Shown: in pieces, positions 18,831 through 26,432 of the stretch
Numbering within the stretch: position 1 is the first letter of the stretch
How the letters are laid out: every line of letters begins with the position of its first letter
From: Streptomyces jumonjinensis
GTDB taxonomy: Bacteria > Actinomycetota > Actinomycetes > Streptomycetales > Streptomycetaceae
Reading direction: 5' to 3'
Assembly: GCF_009600885.1 (NCBI RefSeq)
Contig: NZ_VCLA01000192.1
Span: 321,732 to 385,731, forward strand
Length of the DNA stretch: 64,000 bases
Made by a program: the position numbers and the translations under genes
The notes under the pieces: generated by a model
Database searches by the model: none
What the model was told of the DNA's origin: nothing
The model's input: only the letters and a program-made list of their open reading frames with translations

Positions 18831-20165
18831 ATGGCACACGAAGGAAACCGCCGCATCGATCACTTCATCCGCGACGCGTGCGAGCAACGCGGTTGGGGAC
18901 CTTCCAAACTGGCCAGGGAGCTGGGCATCGCGGCAGGCCAGGGCCCGAACGGCATGAGCCGCCAGTACGCGCGGAAGCTGCTGAGCGGTGAACGCAGCCC
19001 CGGCAAACACTGGATGCCGCACGTCACCCAGGTCTTACAGCTGGTTCAAGAGGCCGATTCCTCTGCCCAGAACAACGAACCCGTCGATACCGTGGCCTCA
19101 ATCCTGGCTCTTGGGAGGAGCGGAAACGTGGACCGTCGAAACTTCCTCACCGCCTCGGGCGGCACTGCCTTGTCCTTCCTGGGCGTCCCCGACGCCGAGG
19201 CCATCACCCGCCGGGTCCGTTCCGCCCCGGCGGGTGCCGTACGAGTCGGCCGCGGCGAGGCCGACGCCATCCGGCAGATGGTCCAGGTCCTCGGCGACAA
19301 CGCCGCCGAATACGGCGGCGGACACGTCCGCCACCTCGCCGTCAGCTACCTCACCGACAACGTCGGCCCCTGGCTGGAGGGCCGCTACACCGAAGCTGTC
19401 GGCCGCGAGCTCTACGCGGCGACTTCGCAGCTCGCCCAGCTCATCGGCTGGATGACCCAGGACCACACCGACGACGACGCCGACGCCGCCCGCAGCTACT
19501 ACGCGCACGCCTACCGGCTCGCCGACGAAGCAAACGATTCGGAACTCGCGGCCACCGCCCTGCGGGGGATGGCGGTCCAGGCCATGGGGCTCGGCCCCCG
19601 GCACCACACCAAGGCCCTAGCCCTGGCCGAGAAGTGTGTGGAACGGGCCAAGGGGCTGAGCGACCCGAGGGTCATCTCCTTCTACCAGTCCACCCTCGCC
19701 GAAGCCGCCGCCCTCGACGGGAACCACCAGCTCGCCACCACGAGCCTGGCCGCCTCCCAGACCTTCATCGAGCGCACCGCCGACGCCCCCACCGGCACCT
19801 CGTGGGCCTCCCATTTCACCATCGGACGCTGGTCGCACGCCTCCGGGCTGGTCCTCGCCCGCATGGGCGACCTCGACGGCGCCCAGGTCCAGCTCCACCA
19901 GGCCCTCGCCGTCCACGGCCTCGACCGCCGTCGCAGCCGCGCCAATGTGCTGGGCCACCTCGGGACCATCCACCTCCGCCAGGGCGACCTCGACGGAGCT
20001 CTCACGGCGTGGTCCGAGTTCCTCGACTGCGCCGAAGGCGTCCAGTCCACCCGCGTACGGGACTCCGCCGAGGACTTGCGTGTCCGCCTCGCCCGCTACC
20101 CCGACGACATGGGCGCCCAGAACCTCGCCGAACGGGCAACCGCCCTCCTCGCCCGACAGCCCTGA
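18831..20165 (+). CDS. XRE-family regulator with TPR-like C-terminus
   Basis: A 444-aa protein. Residues 1-70 form a helix-turn-helix module (WGPSKLARELGIAAG, SRQYARKLLSGERSPG). A linker with DRRNFLTASGGTALSFLG follows, then about 300 residues of paired helices (for example ELAATALRGMAVQAMGLG, AQVQLHQALAVHGL). The class usually binds a ligand or peptide in the repeat domain. Codon 69 is TTA (19035-19037), so translation should depend on the bldA tRNA. It is divergent from the small membrane protein and kinase cassette, which is its most likely target. Confidence 0.85.
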   Translation: MAHEGNRRIDHFIRDACEQRGWGPSKLARELGIAAGQGPNGMSRQYARKLLSGERSPGKHWMPHVTQVLQLVQEADSSAQNNEPVDTVASILALGRSGNVDRRNFLTASGGTALSFLGVPDAEAITRRVRSAPAGAVRVGRGEADAIRQMVQVLGDNAAEYGGGHVRHLAVSYLTDNVGPWLEGRYTEAVGRELYAATSQLAQLIGWMTQDHTDDDADAARSYYAHAYRLADEANDSELAATALRGMAVQAMGLGPRHHTKALALAEKCVERAKGLSDPRVISFYQSTLAEAAALDGNHQLATTSLAASQTFIERTADAPTGTSWASHFTIGRWSHASGLVLARMGDLDGAQVQLHQALAVHGLDRRRSRANVLGHLGTIHLRQGDLDGALTAWSEFLDCAEGVQSTRVRDSAEDLRVRLARYPDDMGAQNLAERATALLARQP

Positions 20166-20204
20166 ACACGGCCAGGCCCTGCGTCAGCCGTGGTCGGCGG
20201 CGGC

Positions 20205-21125
20205 TCAGAAAGAGTAGACAGTGCCGGTGGCGCGCTCGGACGCGGCCCAGAGGCGGCGCGCGGACTCCGGGTCGCGGGCCCGGCGGGCGGTGTGGACCAG
20301 GCCCGGGTGGCCCTTTGTCTCGGTCAGTCCGAGCGGCCCGTAGTACTCGCCGCCGCGTACGGCCGGGTCGGTGGCGGCCCGCAGACCGGGCAGCATCCCC
20401 CGCTCGGCCGGCTGAAGGAACAGCGGGGCGAACAGGGGGCCGATCCGGCGGAGGGCGGACGGGATATGGCGTCCGAGGCCGGTGTCGGCCAGACCGGGGT
20501 GGGCGGCCACCGAGAGGGTGTCCGCGCCCGTGTCGCCGAGCCTGCGGTGCAGTTCGAGCGCGAACATCAGATTGGCCAGTTTGGACTGGTTGTACGCCCG
20601 GAATCTGCTGTAGCGGCGCGGGGAGTCGGGGCCGTCGGGGGCGATCCGGCCCAGCCGGTGCAGATAGCTGCTGATCGTCACCACGCGTGCTCCGGGAGCG
20701 GCCCGCAGAGCGTCCAGGAGCAGGCCGGTGAGCGCGAAGTGGCCGAGGTGGTTGACGGCGAACTGCGTCTCGTGTCCGTCAGCCGTCCTGCCCTCGTCGG
20801 TCCACATCACGCCCGCGTTGTTGACCAGGAGGTCGACGCGGTCGAAGCGGTCCCGCAGCTCCTTCGCCGCGTCGCGCACGGAAGTGAGGGACGCCAGGTC
20901 CAGGCGTTGCAGCGTGAGGCGGGCCGCCGGTACGGCGGCCCTGATCCGGGCCGCCGCGAAAGCCCCCCGCTCCATGTCGCGCACGGCGAGCACGACATGG
21001 GCCCCGTGCAGCGCGAGCGTCCTGGCCGTGTGGAAGCCGATGCCGGAATTCGCTCCGGTGACCACCGCGGTGCGGCCGGTCTGATCCGGGACGTCGGCGG
21101 CGGTCCATCGGTGCTGGGCACCCAT
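20205..21125 (-). CDS. Short-chain dehydrogenase/reductase (retinol-dehydrogenase-like)
   Basis: A 306-aa classical SDR. It has TGANSGIG (cofactor glycine motif), the NNAGVM motif, the catalytic Ser in VVTISSYLHRLG, and Tyr-Lys in YNQSK. The Arg/Asp pattern after beta-2 (VLAVRDMERG) favours NADP(H). ATG 21125 follows GGGAGGAACGG. It is 100 bp downstream of the AhpD-like gene on the same strand, so possibly co-transcribed. The physiological substrate is unknown. Confidence 0.9.
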   Translation of the reverse strand: MGAQHRWTAADVPDQTGRTAVVTGANSGIGFHTARTLALHGAHVVLAVRDMERGAFAAARIRAAVPAARLTLQRLDLASLTSVRDAAKELRDRFDRVDLLVNNAGVMWTDEGRTADGHETQFAVNHLGHFALTGLLLDALRAAPGARVVTISSYLHRLGRIAPDGPDSPRRYSRFRAYNQSKLANLMFALELHRRLGDTGADTLSVAAHPGLADTGLGRHIPSALRRIGPLFAPLFLQPAERGMLPGLRAATDPAVRGGEYYGPLGLTETKGHPGLVHTARRARDPESARRLWAASERATGTVYSF

Positions 21126-21225
21126 CCGTTCCTCCCTGTTCGGCGTGTGGGGCCGGGGCGTACGACGCACGGGGCGCGAGTCACAGAATCACAGAGTGGC
21201 GGAGTCGCGAGGTCGCCGTGTGCGG

Positions 21226-21783
21226 TCAGCTCACCGGCACTTGCGCGTGCCCGCTCCGGTAGCCGTGGGCGACGATCCGCTGCGCGGAGCGCGCGTAGTG
21301 ACCGGAGTCCGCGGGCAGTTCGGTCGCGAGGGCGCTGACATAGCGGTTGTACATGCAGAAAGCGGCGGCGATCAGCACCGTGTCGTGGAGATCGGTGTCA
21401 TCGGCGCCCGCCGCGCGCGCGGCGGCGACCGTCTCGTCGGAGAGCGGGCGCGCGGCGCTCTGGACCTCGCCCGCGACGCGCAGCAGGGCGCGCATCTTCT
21501 CTCCGACGGGGGCGGTCGCGGGGTCGGCGAGCACCGCCCGGACCAGTTCCTCGCCGCCCGTCAGCTGCGCCGCCGCGAAGGCGCTGTGCGAGGCGGAGCA
21601 GAACTCGGTGGCGTTCCGCTCGGAGACATACGCCGCGATCAGCTCGCGTTCACCGGGGCTCAGCGAGGACGGCGCGCGCAGCAGCGCGTTCGCGAGGTCT
21701 CCCAGCGGGGCGCCGGTGTCGGGGCGCTGGGCCAGCAGACCGCTGATTCCGGGGAGGTCGTTGTCGATGGCGATGTGCGGCAC
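21226..21783 (-). CDS. Carboxymuconolactone decarboxylase/AhpD-like protein
   Basis: A 185-aa all-helical protein of the CMD/AhpD fold. The core element is ERNATEFCSASHSAFAAAQL. It keeps a single Cys and the downstream His of the CxxC-x3-H redox motif and lacks the first Cys, so peroxidase activity of the AhpD type is doubtful. GTG 21783 follows AAAGGA. It lies upstream of the SDR gene. Confidence 0.82.
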   Translation of the reverse strand: MPHIAIDNDLPGISGLLAQRPDTGAPLGDLANALLRAPSSLSPGERELIAAYVSERNATEFCSASHSAFAAAQLTGGEELVRAVLADPATAPVGEKMRALLRVAGEVQSAARPLSDETVAAARAAGADDTDLHDTVLIAAAFCMYNRYVSALATELPADSGHYARSAQRIVAHGYRSGHAQVPVS

Positions 21784-22036
21784 GGTGGTTCCTTTCGACG
21801 GGCGGAGGAAAGGCGGGGCGCGTGTCGCGAACAGTATCGGTCGGGGCGGGTCGGGTTCGAGTGCCGAGGGGGGCGGCCGTTCCGCGTGGTGCGGAACGCG
21901 CCGGGCGGGGTGCGGGCCCCTGGCAGAGGCTCCGGGGCCGGGCGTGCCGGGCCGGGCCTCGGGCGGGCCGGGCCGGGCCTCGGGGTGGAGCGGCCGGGGC
22001 GGTCCGAAGCGATGCGGCCGGCCCCGGCGGCGGGCA

Positions 22037-22105
22037 TTAGGGCCACTCGACCTCGTCGTCACCGGAGTGGGCCGGGACGGCGGTCACGGTGAGAGCGATA
22101 CGCAT
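22037..22105 (-). CDS. 22-residue peptide gene with cluster operator upstream
   Basis: ATG 22105 is preceded by GAGGAG six to seven bases upstream, and the frame ends at TAA 22037. The peptide begins MRIALTVTAV, has a central PAHSG and ends in an acidic, aromatic DDEVEWP. All codons are Streptomyces-typical. About 95 bases upstream lie four TTGCCA/TGGCAA half-sites of the same type as those upstream of the carrier-protein, regulator and ATP-grasp genes. This strongly suggests it is a genuine member of that regulon. It could be a ribosomal peptide precursor or scaffold, a signalling peptide, or a regulatory leader; no maturation enzyme of a known class is adjacent. Confidence 0.5.
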   Translation of the reverse strand: MRIALTVTAVPAHSGDDEVEWP

Positions 22106-22199
22106 GAGGGGCTCCTCGTCAGGCGCGGAAGGGACGGTTGGGCCACAGGAGCCGTTGGACGTCTCCCGATCCCAGGAAGCTAATCCGATCCGCCCCCAA

Positions 22200-22233
22200 T
22201 GGCAATCTTTTGCCAGACTTTGGCAACTTGCCT
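22200..22233. promoter_or_regulatory. TGGCAA/TTGCCA operator cluster, peptide promoter
   Basis: TGGCAA (22200), TTGCCA (22210), TGGCAA (22221) and TTGCCT (22228) occur in 34 bases of AT-rich sequence. The first pair is the inverted repeat TGGCAA-N4-TTGCCA. The two TGGCAA copies are 21 bp apart, two helical turns. Confidence 0.6.
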
Positions 22234-22396
22234 GTATGGAGGGTGATCGCCCCTGACCGGGAGGAAATGGGCAACGGCACCGGAGCATGGGGCGACGGGC
22301 GGACGCGCCGGCGTGCGCCCGGTGGGCGGGCGGGGGACATGCGGACACGTGCGGATACGTGGGCATCCGGGCGTACCGGCGTACCAGTCGGTGGAC

Positions 22397-22440
22397 GCCC
22401 GTACCAGTCGGTGTACGGGCGTACACCGACTGGTACGGGC
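22397..22440. repeat. 44-bp near-perfect palindrome in the 22234-22731 gap
   Basis: Two exact 21-bp arms (left arm begins GCCCGTACCAGTCGG) flank a 2-bp centre. A third copy of the GTACCAGTCGGTG core lies in direct orientation at 22381. A second weaker hairpin (AGCCCGCACGGC with GCCGTACGGGCT) lies near 22513-22546. The rest of the 500-bp gap between the carrier-protein gene and the peptide promoter is high-GC repeats with no credible gene. The palindrome probably ends carrier-protein transcripts, or is a protein-binding or extruding element. Confidence 0.7.
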
Positions 22441-22731
22441 GCTGCGGCGTGCCCGGCGCACCGGCACCGGCGGGCGGGTGCGCCCGCACCGCGGGCGTCT
22501 GGGCGCGCGGAAGAGCCCGCACGGCGGGGGGCTGCCGTACGGGCTCAGGAAGGGGGTGGGCGGTATCTCGCCAGTGGGCGCCAGAGGCGCGGGGGCGGGC
22601 TATCCGGAGCCGCGGCGCGGAGGGCACCAGGGCCGGCGCGCTCGGGGGCGGGGCGTAAGCGGCGTACCGGCGGGAGATCTCCGGCCTCCCCCGCCGCGGG
22701 CCGGGAGCGCTCGCGGCTCAGCGGGAGAGGG

Positions 22732-23304
22732 TCACGCGACCCGTCGGCCCATGGCGGCGGGCGAGTTCAGGCCCCCCGTGAGCAGACCGTTGACGAGCAG
22801 GGTCTGGCCGCCCAGCGTGGTGGCGGCCAGGATGTCGGGCACCGCCACCGCGACGCCGAACTCCTTGCCGAGGCGCCGGGCGAGCCGGGTGACCGTCAGC
22901 GAGTCCCCGCCCAGGACGAAGAGATCCGCGTCGTCGCCCGGGGACGGGCAGTCGAGCAGCTCCGCCCACTGGCGCCTCAGAAACGCGCGGATGTCACCGG
23001 CGGTGACGACGGGCCGGGGCTGCGGAGGCGTCGCCGGCTGGGAACGCCGGCTCTCGACGAGCGCGATCTGGTCGCCCAGATTCCGCCACGACATCTCCCG
23101 CAGCGACACCACGACGCCGAACTCCTTGCTGATACGCCGGACGAGACGCGTCATCAGCAGCGAGTCGCCGCCCCGGGCGAAGAAGTCCGAGTGCTCGGTG
23201 AGGTTCGCGCAGCCGAGCAGTTCGCTCCAGGCGGCGAAGAGGGATTCCCGTACGTCCTGGGCTCGGCCCAGGGGGCCGATGACGGCAGAGCGGTCACGGG
23301 TCAT
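22732..23304 (-). CDS. Stand-alone tandem carrier protein (PCP-PCP)
   Basis: A 190-aa protein made of two peptidyl/acyl carrier domains. The phosphopantetheine sites are FFARGGDSLLMTRL (Ser48) and LFVLGGDSLTVTRL (Ser135), each in a four-helix carrier context; a Pro-rich linker (PATPPQPRPVV) joins them. No adenylation, condensation or ketosynthase domain is present here or in the neighbouring genes, so the carriers must be loaded in trans. The Sfp-type PPTase at 28356 could activate them. ATG 23304 has AGGAG upstream. It is divergent from the XRE/TPR regulator, with several TTGCCA-type half-sites between. Confidence 0.9.
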   Translation of the reverse strand: MTRDRSAVIGPLGRAQDVRESLFAAWSELLGCANLTEHSDFFARGGDSLLMTRLVRRISKEFGVVVSLREMSWRNLGDQIALVESRRSQPATPPQPRPVVTAGDIRAFLRRQWAELLDCPSPGDDADLFVLGGDSLTVTRLARRLGKEFGVAVAVPDILAATTLGGQTLLVNGLLTGGLNSPAAMGRRVA

Positions 23305-23367
23305 TTACGCCACTCCTGTGGTCGTCGTCGGCTGCCGGTCCGGTCACAGATCCGGACCGACCTCATG

Positions 23368-23527
23368 TTGCCAATCAGCCTACGGCAGTCTTGCCAGATT
23401 GACAACAACTTACCCAGGTCTATGGCAACTCACTCTTGCCGAAACGCCTCCCTCTCGGTAGATGGAGCGATAGGATCCGGTGTCACAGGTTTGCCAACCT
23501 GCATACTTCCTGGATATCCTTTGGCAT
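23368..23527. promoter_or_regulatory. TTGCCA/TGGCAA operator array, carrier/regulator promoters
   Basis: Half-sites are TTGCCA 23368, TTGCCA 23391, TGGCAA 23423, TTGCCG 23436, TTGCCA 23491 and TGGCAT 23522. The opposed pairs 23391/23423 and 23491/23522 are 31-32 bp apart, three helical turns. The array lies in the AT-rich region between the divergent tandem carrier and XRE/TPR genes. Confidence 0.6.
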
Positions 23528-23611
23528 ATCTGAAGCGAACGGTGTGACACGACCACGGCAATCCGGTCCGACCTGGAATCTCTTCATCCATCCATCCGTT
23601 GGGGCGTACAC

Positions 23612-24829
23612 GTGCTGGAGCAGCCATCCTTCGGTCGTCGGCTGAGGCAGCTGAGGACCGAGCGCGGCCTGTCGCAGGCCGCGGTAGCCGGGGACGGAAT
23701 GTCGACCGGCTATCTGTCACGCCTGGAGTCGGGCGCACGTCAGCCGACCGAGCGCGCCGTCGCCCATCTCGCCGGGCAGCTCGGCATCAGCCCCGTGGAG
23801 TTCGAGGAGTCCAGAGCGACCTCGCTCGCGCAGATCCTGTCCCTGGCCACCTCGCTCGACTCGGACGAGACCAGCGAGCTGCTGGCCGAGGCGCTGAAGT
23901 CGGCGCACGGGCAGGACCCGATGCTGCGCTGGCAGGCCCTGTGGCTGCTCGGCCAGTGGAAGCGCCGCCATGGCGACCAGGCCGCCGAGCGCCTCTACCT
24001 CGATGAACTCGTCGCGCTCAGCGAGGAGATCGGCCTGGCCGAGCTGCGGTCCCGGGCGCTGACCCAGCTGGCCCGCTCGCTGCGCGTCTCCGGCGAGATC
24101 ATCCCCGCGGTCGACGCCGCCGGGGCGGCCTACCGGCTGACCCGGGAGAACGAGCTGTCCACCCAGGACGTGGCGGGCGCGCTGCTGGTGCTGGTCTCCG
24201 TCGAGGCGGAGGCGGGCCGGATGCCGGACGCCCGCCGGCACGCGGAGGAGCTGACCACCCTGGTCGATGGCCGCTCCGACGCCCTGTGGGCGGAGTCGCT
24301 GTGGACCGCCGGCGCCCTGCGGGTGCGCGAAGGCGAGTTCGCCCTCGCGCAGGAGCTGTTCCAGCGGGCTCTGGACGGCTTCGACAGCCGGGAGAACCTC
24401 ACGATCTGGCTGCGGCTGCGGGTGGCCATGGCCGAGCTCCACCTCCAGAAGTTCCCGGCGGACCCCGATGCCGCCCAGCGGTGCATCGAGGCCGCGGAGG
24501 CCGCCCTGCCCTTCGCCCGGACCCCCGCGCTGGAGCAGTCCCTGACCGCGCTGCGGGCCCGGCTCGCCTTCCACGAGGGCCGGTTCGCGGACGCCCGCGC
24601 CCTGCTGGACCGGCTCGGCCGGAGCGAGCTGCGCCTGCCCTACCAGACCCGGGTCCGGCTGGAGGTGCTCGGCAACCAGCTGCGCATTCTGAACGGCGAG
24701 GAGGACGAAGGTCTCGCCGGACTTCAGCGGCTCGCCCTCAAGGCGCAGGAGAACTCGAACATCGACCTCGCCGCGGAGATCTGGCGGCTGGCCGCCGAGT
24801 GCCTCATGAAGGCCCGCGACAAGGCGTAG
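23612..24829 (+). CDS. XRE-family regulator with TPR repeats (cluster-situated)
   Basis: A 405-aa protein. Residues 6-65 are an XRE helix-turn-helix (FGRRLRQLRTERGLSQAAVA, MSTGYLSRLESGARQPTERA). The remainder is TPR-like helical pairs (RWQALWLLGQWKRRHGDQAA, LQRLALKAQENSNIDLAAEI). Such proteins resemble peptide- or ligand-responsive regulators. GTG 23612 is the first start compatible with the helix-turn-helix; a Shine-Dalgarno is weak. Its own promoter carries the TTGCCA/TGGCAA elements, so autoregulation and control of the divergent carrier gene and of the ATP-grasp and peptide genes are likely. Confidence 0.85.
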   Translation: MLEQPSFGRRLRQLRTERGLSQAAVAGDGMSTGYLSRLESGARQPTERAVAHLAGQLGISPVEFEESRATSLAQILSLATSLDSDETSELLAEALKSAHGQDPMLRWQALWLLGQWKRRHGDQAAERLYLDELVALSEEIGLAELRSRALTQLARSLRVSGEIIPAVDAAGAAYRLTRENELSTQDVAGALLVLVSVEAEAGRMPDARRHAEELTTLVDGRSDALWAESLWTAGALRVREGEFALAQELFQRALDGFDSRENLTIWLRLRVAMAELHLQKFPADPDAAQRCIEAAEAALPFARTPALEQSLTALRARLAFHEGRFADARALLDRLGRSELRLPYQTRVRLEVLGNQLRILNGEEDEGLAGLQRLALKAQENSNIDLAAEIWRLAAECLMKARDKA

Positions 24830-24870
24830 CGGGCCGCCGCTCCCCGGCCGGGGGCTTCTCCGCGCCCCCA

Positions 24871-24910
24871 CTCGCTCGCTCGCCCGCCCGCTCGCTCGCT
24901 CGCTCGCTCG
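24871..24910. repeat. (CTCG)n simple repeat
   Basis: About ten tandem CTCG/CCCG tetramers follow the regulator gene, a slippage-prone microsatellite. Nothing else is seen in 24830-25027. Confidence 0.8.
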
Positions 24911-25027
24911 CCGGAGACTTCCCGCCGGGCAGTTCCGGGCGGTCCCGGCCAGGCACTTCCGCCGGTCCGCGCCCGCCGCCCCCGGCGAATCCCGCGCCCC
25001 CGCGCACACCCCTCCGCGCCCTCATTA

Positions 25028-25085
25028 TTGCCAGCTCACCCACACTCATGGCAAGATTTTGTCTTCACTTTGGAAAGATTGGCAC
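25028..25085. promoter_or_regulatory. TTGCCA/TGGCAA operator, ATP-grasp promoter
   Basis: TTGCCA 25028, TGGCAA 25049 and TGGCAC 25080 sit at 21- and 31-bp spacings. A further exact TGGCAA-N4-TTGCCA lies at 25191-25206 inside the first codons of the ATP-grasp gene. Confidence 0.6.
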
Positions 25086-25124
25086 ACCGCCCGAGCACGC
25101 TATCCCGATCAGAGGTGAAACACC

Positions 25125-26363
25125 ATGCAGATCGCGAAGTCGAACAGGGAGAAGCCGTGCGTTGCCGTACTGGTGGACGCTCACCCATCTGGCAAACACT
25201 TGCCAAACGCCTTCGCGAAACGCGGGTTCGGGACCGTGCGTCTGCAGAGCGCACTCGACACCACCCCCGAGAAGGCCGCGGCCCGGCTGCGCCCGTACAC
25301 GCCCGTGTGCGTACTCGCCTGCCGGCAGTCCGGTGTGCCGCTCGCGGACGCCCTGGCCGAGCGGCTCGGACTGCCGGGCAACAGCGTCGCCTCCTCGCCC
25401 GCCCGGCACGACCGGTACCGGGCGGGCGAGGCCCTGCGGCACGCCGGGGTGCGTGGAGCGGCGCAGTTCGCCGGGGACGACTCCGCCGCACTGGCCGACT
25501 GGGCCGCCCTGCGCGGCAGCCGCCCGGTGACGGTCGGCCCGGTGTGCCTCGCCGACCGGGGTGTGACTGTGTGTCAGGGCCCGGACGAGGTCCGCGAGAC
25601 CGCCGACCGGATTCTGAGCGCCCGGCCCCGCCCCGGCGGAGCGCCGTCCCCCCGGGCGCTGGTGCGGGAGTTCCTCGGCGGCGACGCGTACACGGTGGAC
25701 ACCGTCTCCTGCGCCGGGCGGCGCTATGTCGCGGCGGTCCGCCGCCGTCTCACCGCGCGGCGGGACGGACGCGTCGTCCACGACCGGAGCCTTCTCGTCT
25801 CCCGCACGCTCGCCCCGGCGCCCGCGCTCATCGCGTACGCCCATGAGGTCCTCGACGCCCTCGGCGTCGTCCACGGCCCGGCCCGCACCACTGTGGTGCA
25901 GACCCCGGCCGGACCGGTCCTGCTGAAGAACTCGGCCCTGCTCGGCGACGATGTGCTGCCCGGGTACGACGATGTCTGCCTCGGCGCCAACCCGGCCGAT
26001 CTGACCGCGCTGGCCTGCACCGCGCCCGACGACTTCCTCAGCCGCTGGGCGGGGCTCGGCTACGACAAGCTCTGCGAGGCCGAGGTGATCGTCATCGGGG
26101 ACCGGGGGCGGAGCCCGGCCGGGCCCGGCGGCGCGGCGGTGATCGGCGCGATCGAGGCGCTGCCCTCCGTCTACTGCTTCACCCCGGGCCCCGCGCCCGC
26201 CGGACACGGCCCCGGGCGCCCTCCCTTCGGCCGGGTCCACGCCCTGAACGGCTCGGCCCGGCAACTGGAGCGGGACCGGCTCCATATCCACGGGCTCACC
26301 TCCCCGGCGGCCCTGGCGGCGCCGACGCCCACCCCGCGCGACGAGGCCGTGTGCGCCTGCTGA
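25125..26363 (+). CDS. ATP-grasp fold protein with altered active site
   Basis: A 412-aa protein with the overall layout of BacD-type ATP-grasp amino-acid ligases. The N-terminal domain (VAVLVDAHPSGKHLPNAFAK) is of the form seen in these ligases. The ATP-grasp core has VREFLGGDAYTVDTVSCAG and ALGVVHGPARTTVVQTPAGP. Compared with the family, the metal-binding Glu of HGPxHTEV is Thr, the E-x-N-x-R block is KNSAL, and the nucleotide-binding Lys of the VVxKP strand is replaced (VTVGPV). It may be inactive as a canonical ligase or use a different chemistry. ATG 25125 follows GAGGTG. Its genetic partners are the tandem carrier and the ProDH-like enzyme. Confidence 0.7.
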   Translation: MQIAKSNREKPCVAVLVDAHPSGKHLPNAFAKRGFGTVRLQSALDTTPEKAAARLRPYTPVCVLACRQSGVPLADALAERLGLPGNSVASSPARHDRYRAGEALRHAGVRGAAQFAGDDSAALADWAALRGSRPVTVGPVCLADRGVTVCQGPDEVRETADRILSARPRPGGAPSPRALVREFLGGDAYTVDTVSCAGRRYVAAVRRRLTARRDGRVVHDRSLLVSRTLAPAPALIAYAHEVLDALGVVHGPARTTVVQTPAGPVLLKNSALLGDDVLPGYDDVCLGANPADLTALACTAPDDFLSRWAGLGYDKLCEAEVIVIGDRGRSPAGPGGAAVIGAIEALPSVYCFTPGPAPAGHGPGRPPFGRVHALNGSARQLERDRLHIHGLTSPAALAAPTPTPRDEAVCAC

Positions 26364-26432
26364 CACGGACCCCGGCGCCGAGGCCGGGCCCTGCGCGCCC
26401 CCGCGTACCCAGACGATTGCCGAGGCGCTCCC

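Noticed and set aside
22037..22627. 196-aa minus-strand frame including the 22-aa peptide at its end
   Set aside because: It would run through the large palindrome and the operator array, and its sequence is Arg/Pro-rich noise until the last 22 codons, which have their own ribosome site.
22281..22658. Plus-strand frames across the palindrome region
   Set aside because: They overlap inverted repeats and have no start site with a ribosome-binding sequence or recognisable domain.
24871..24910. CTCG repeat considered as a CRISPR-like or iteron array
   Set aside because: Four-base unit without spacers; a simple microsatellite. No CRISPR array or tRNA gene was recognised in the window.
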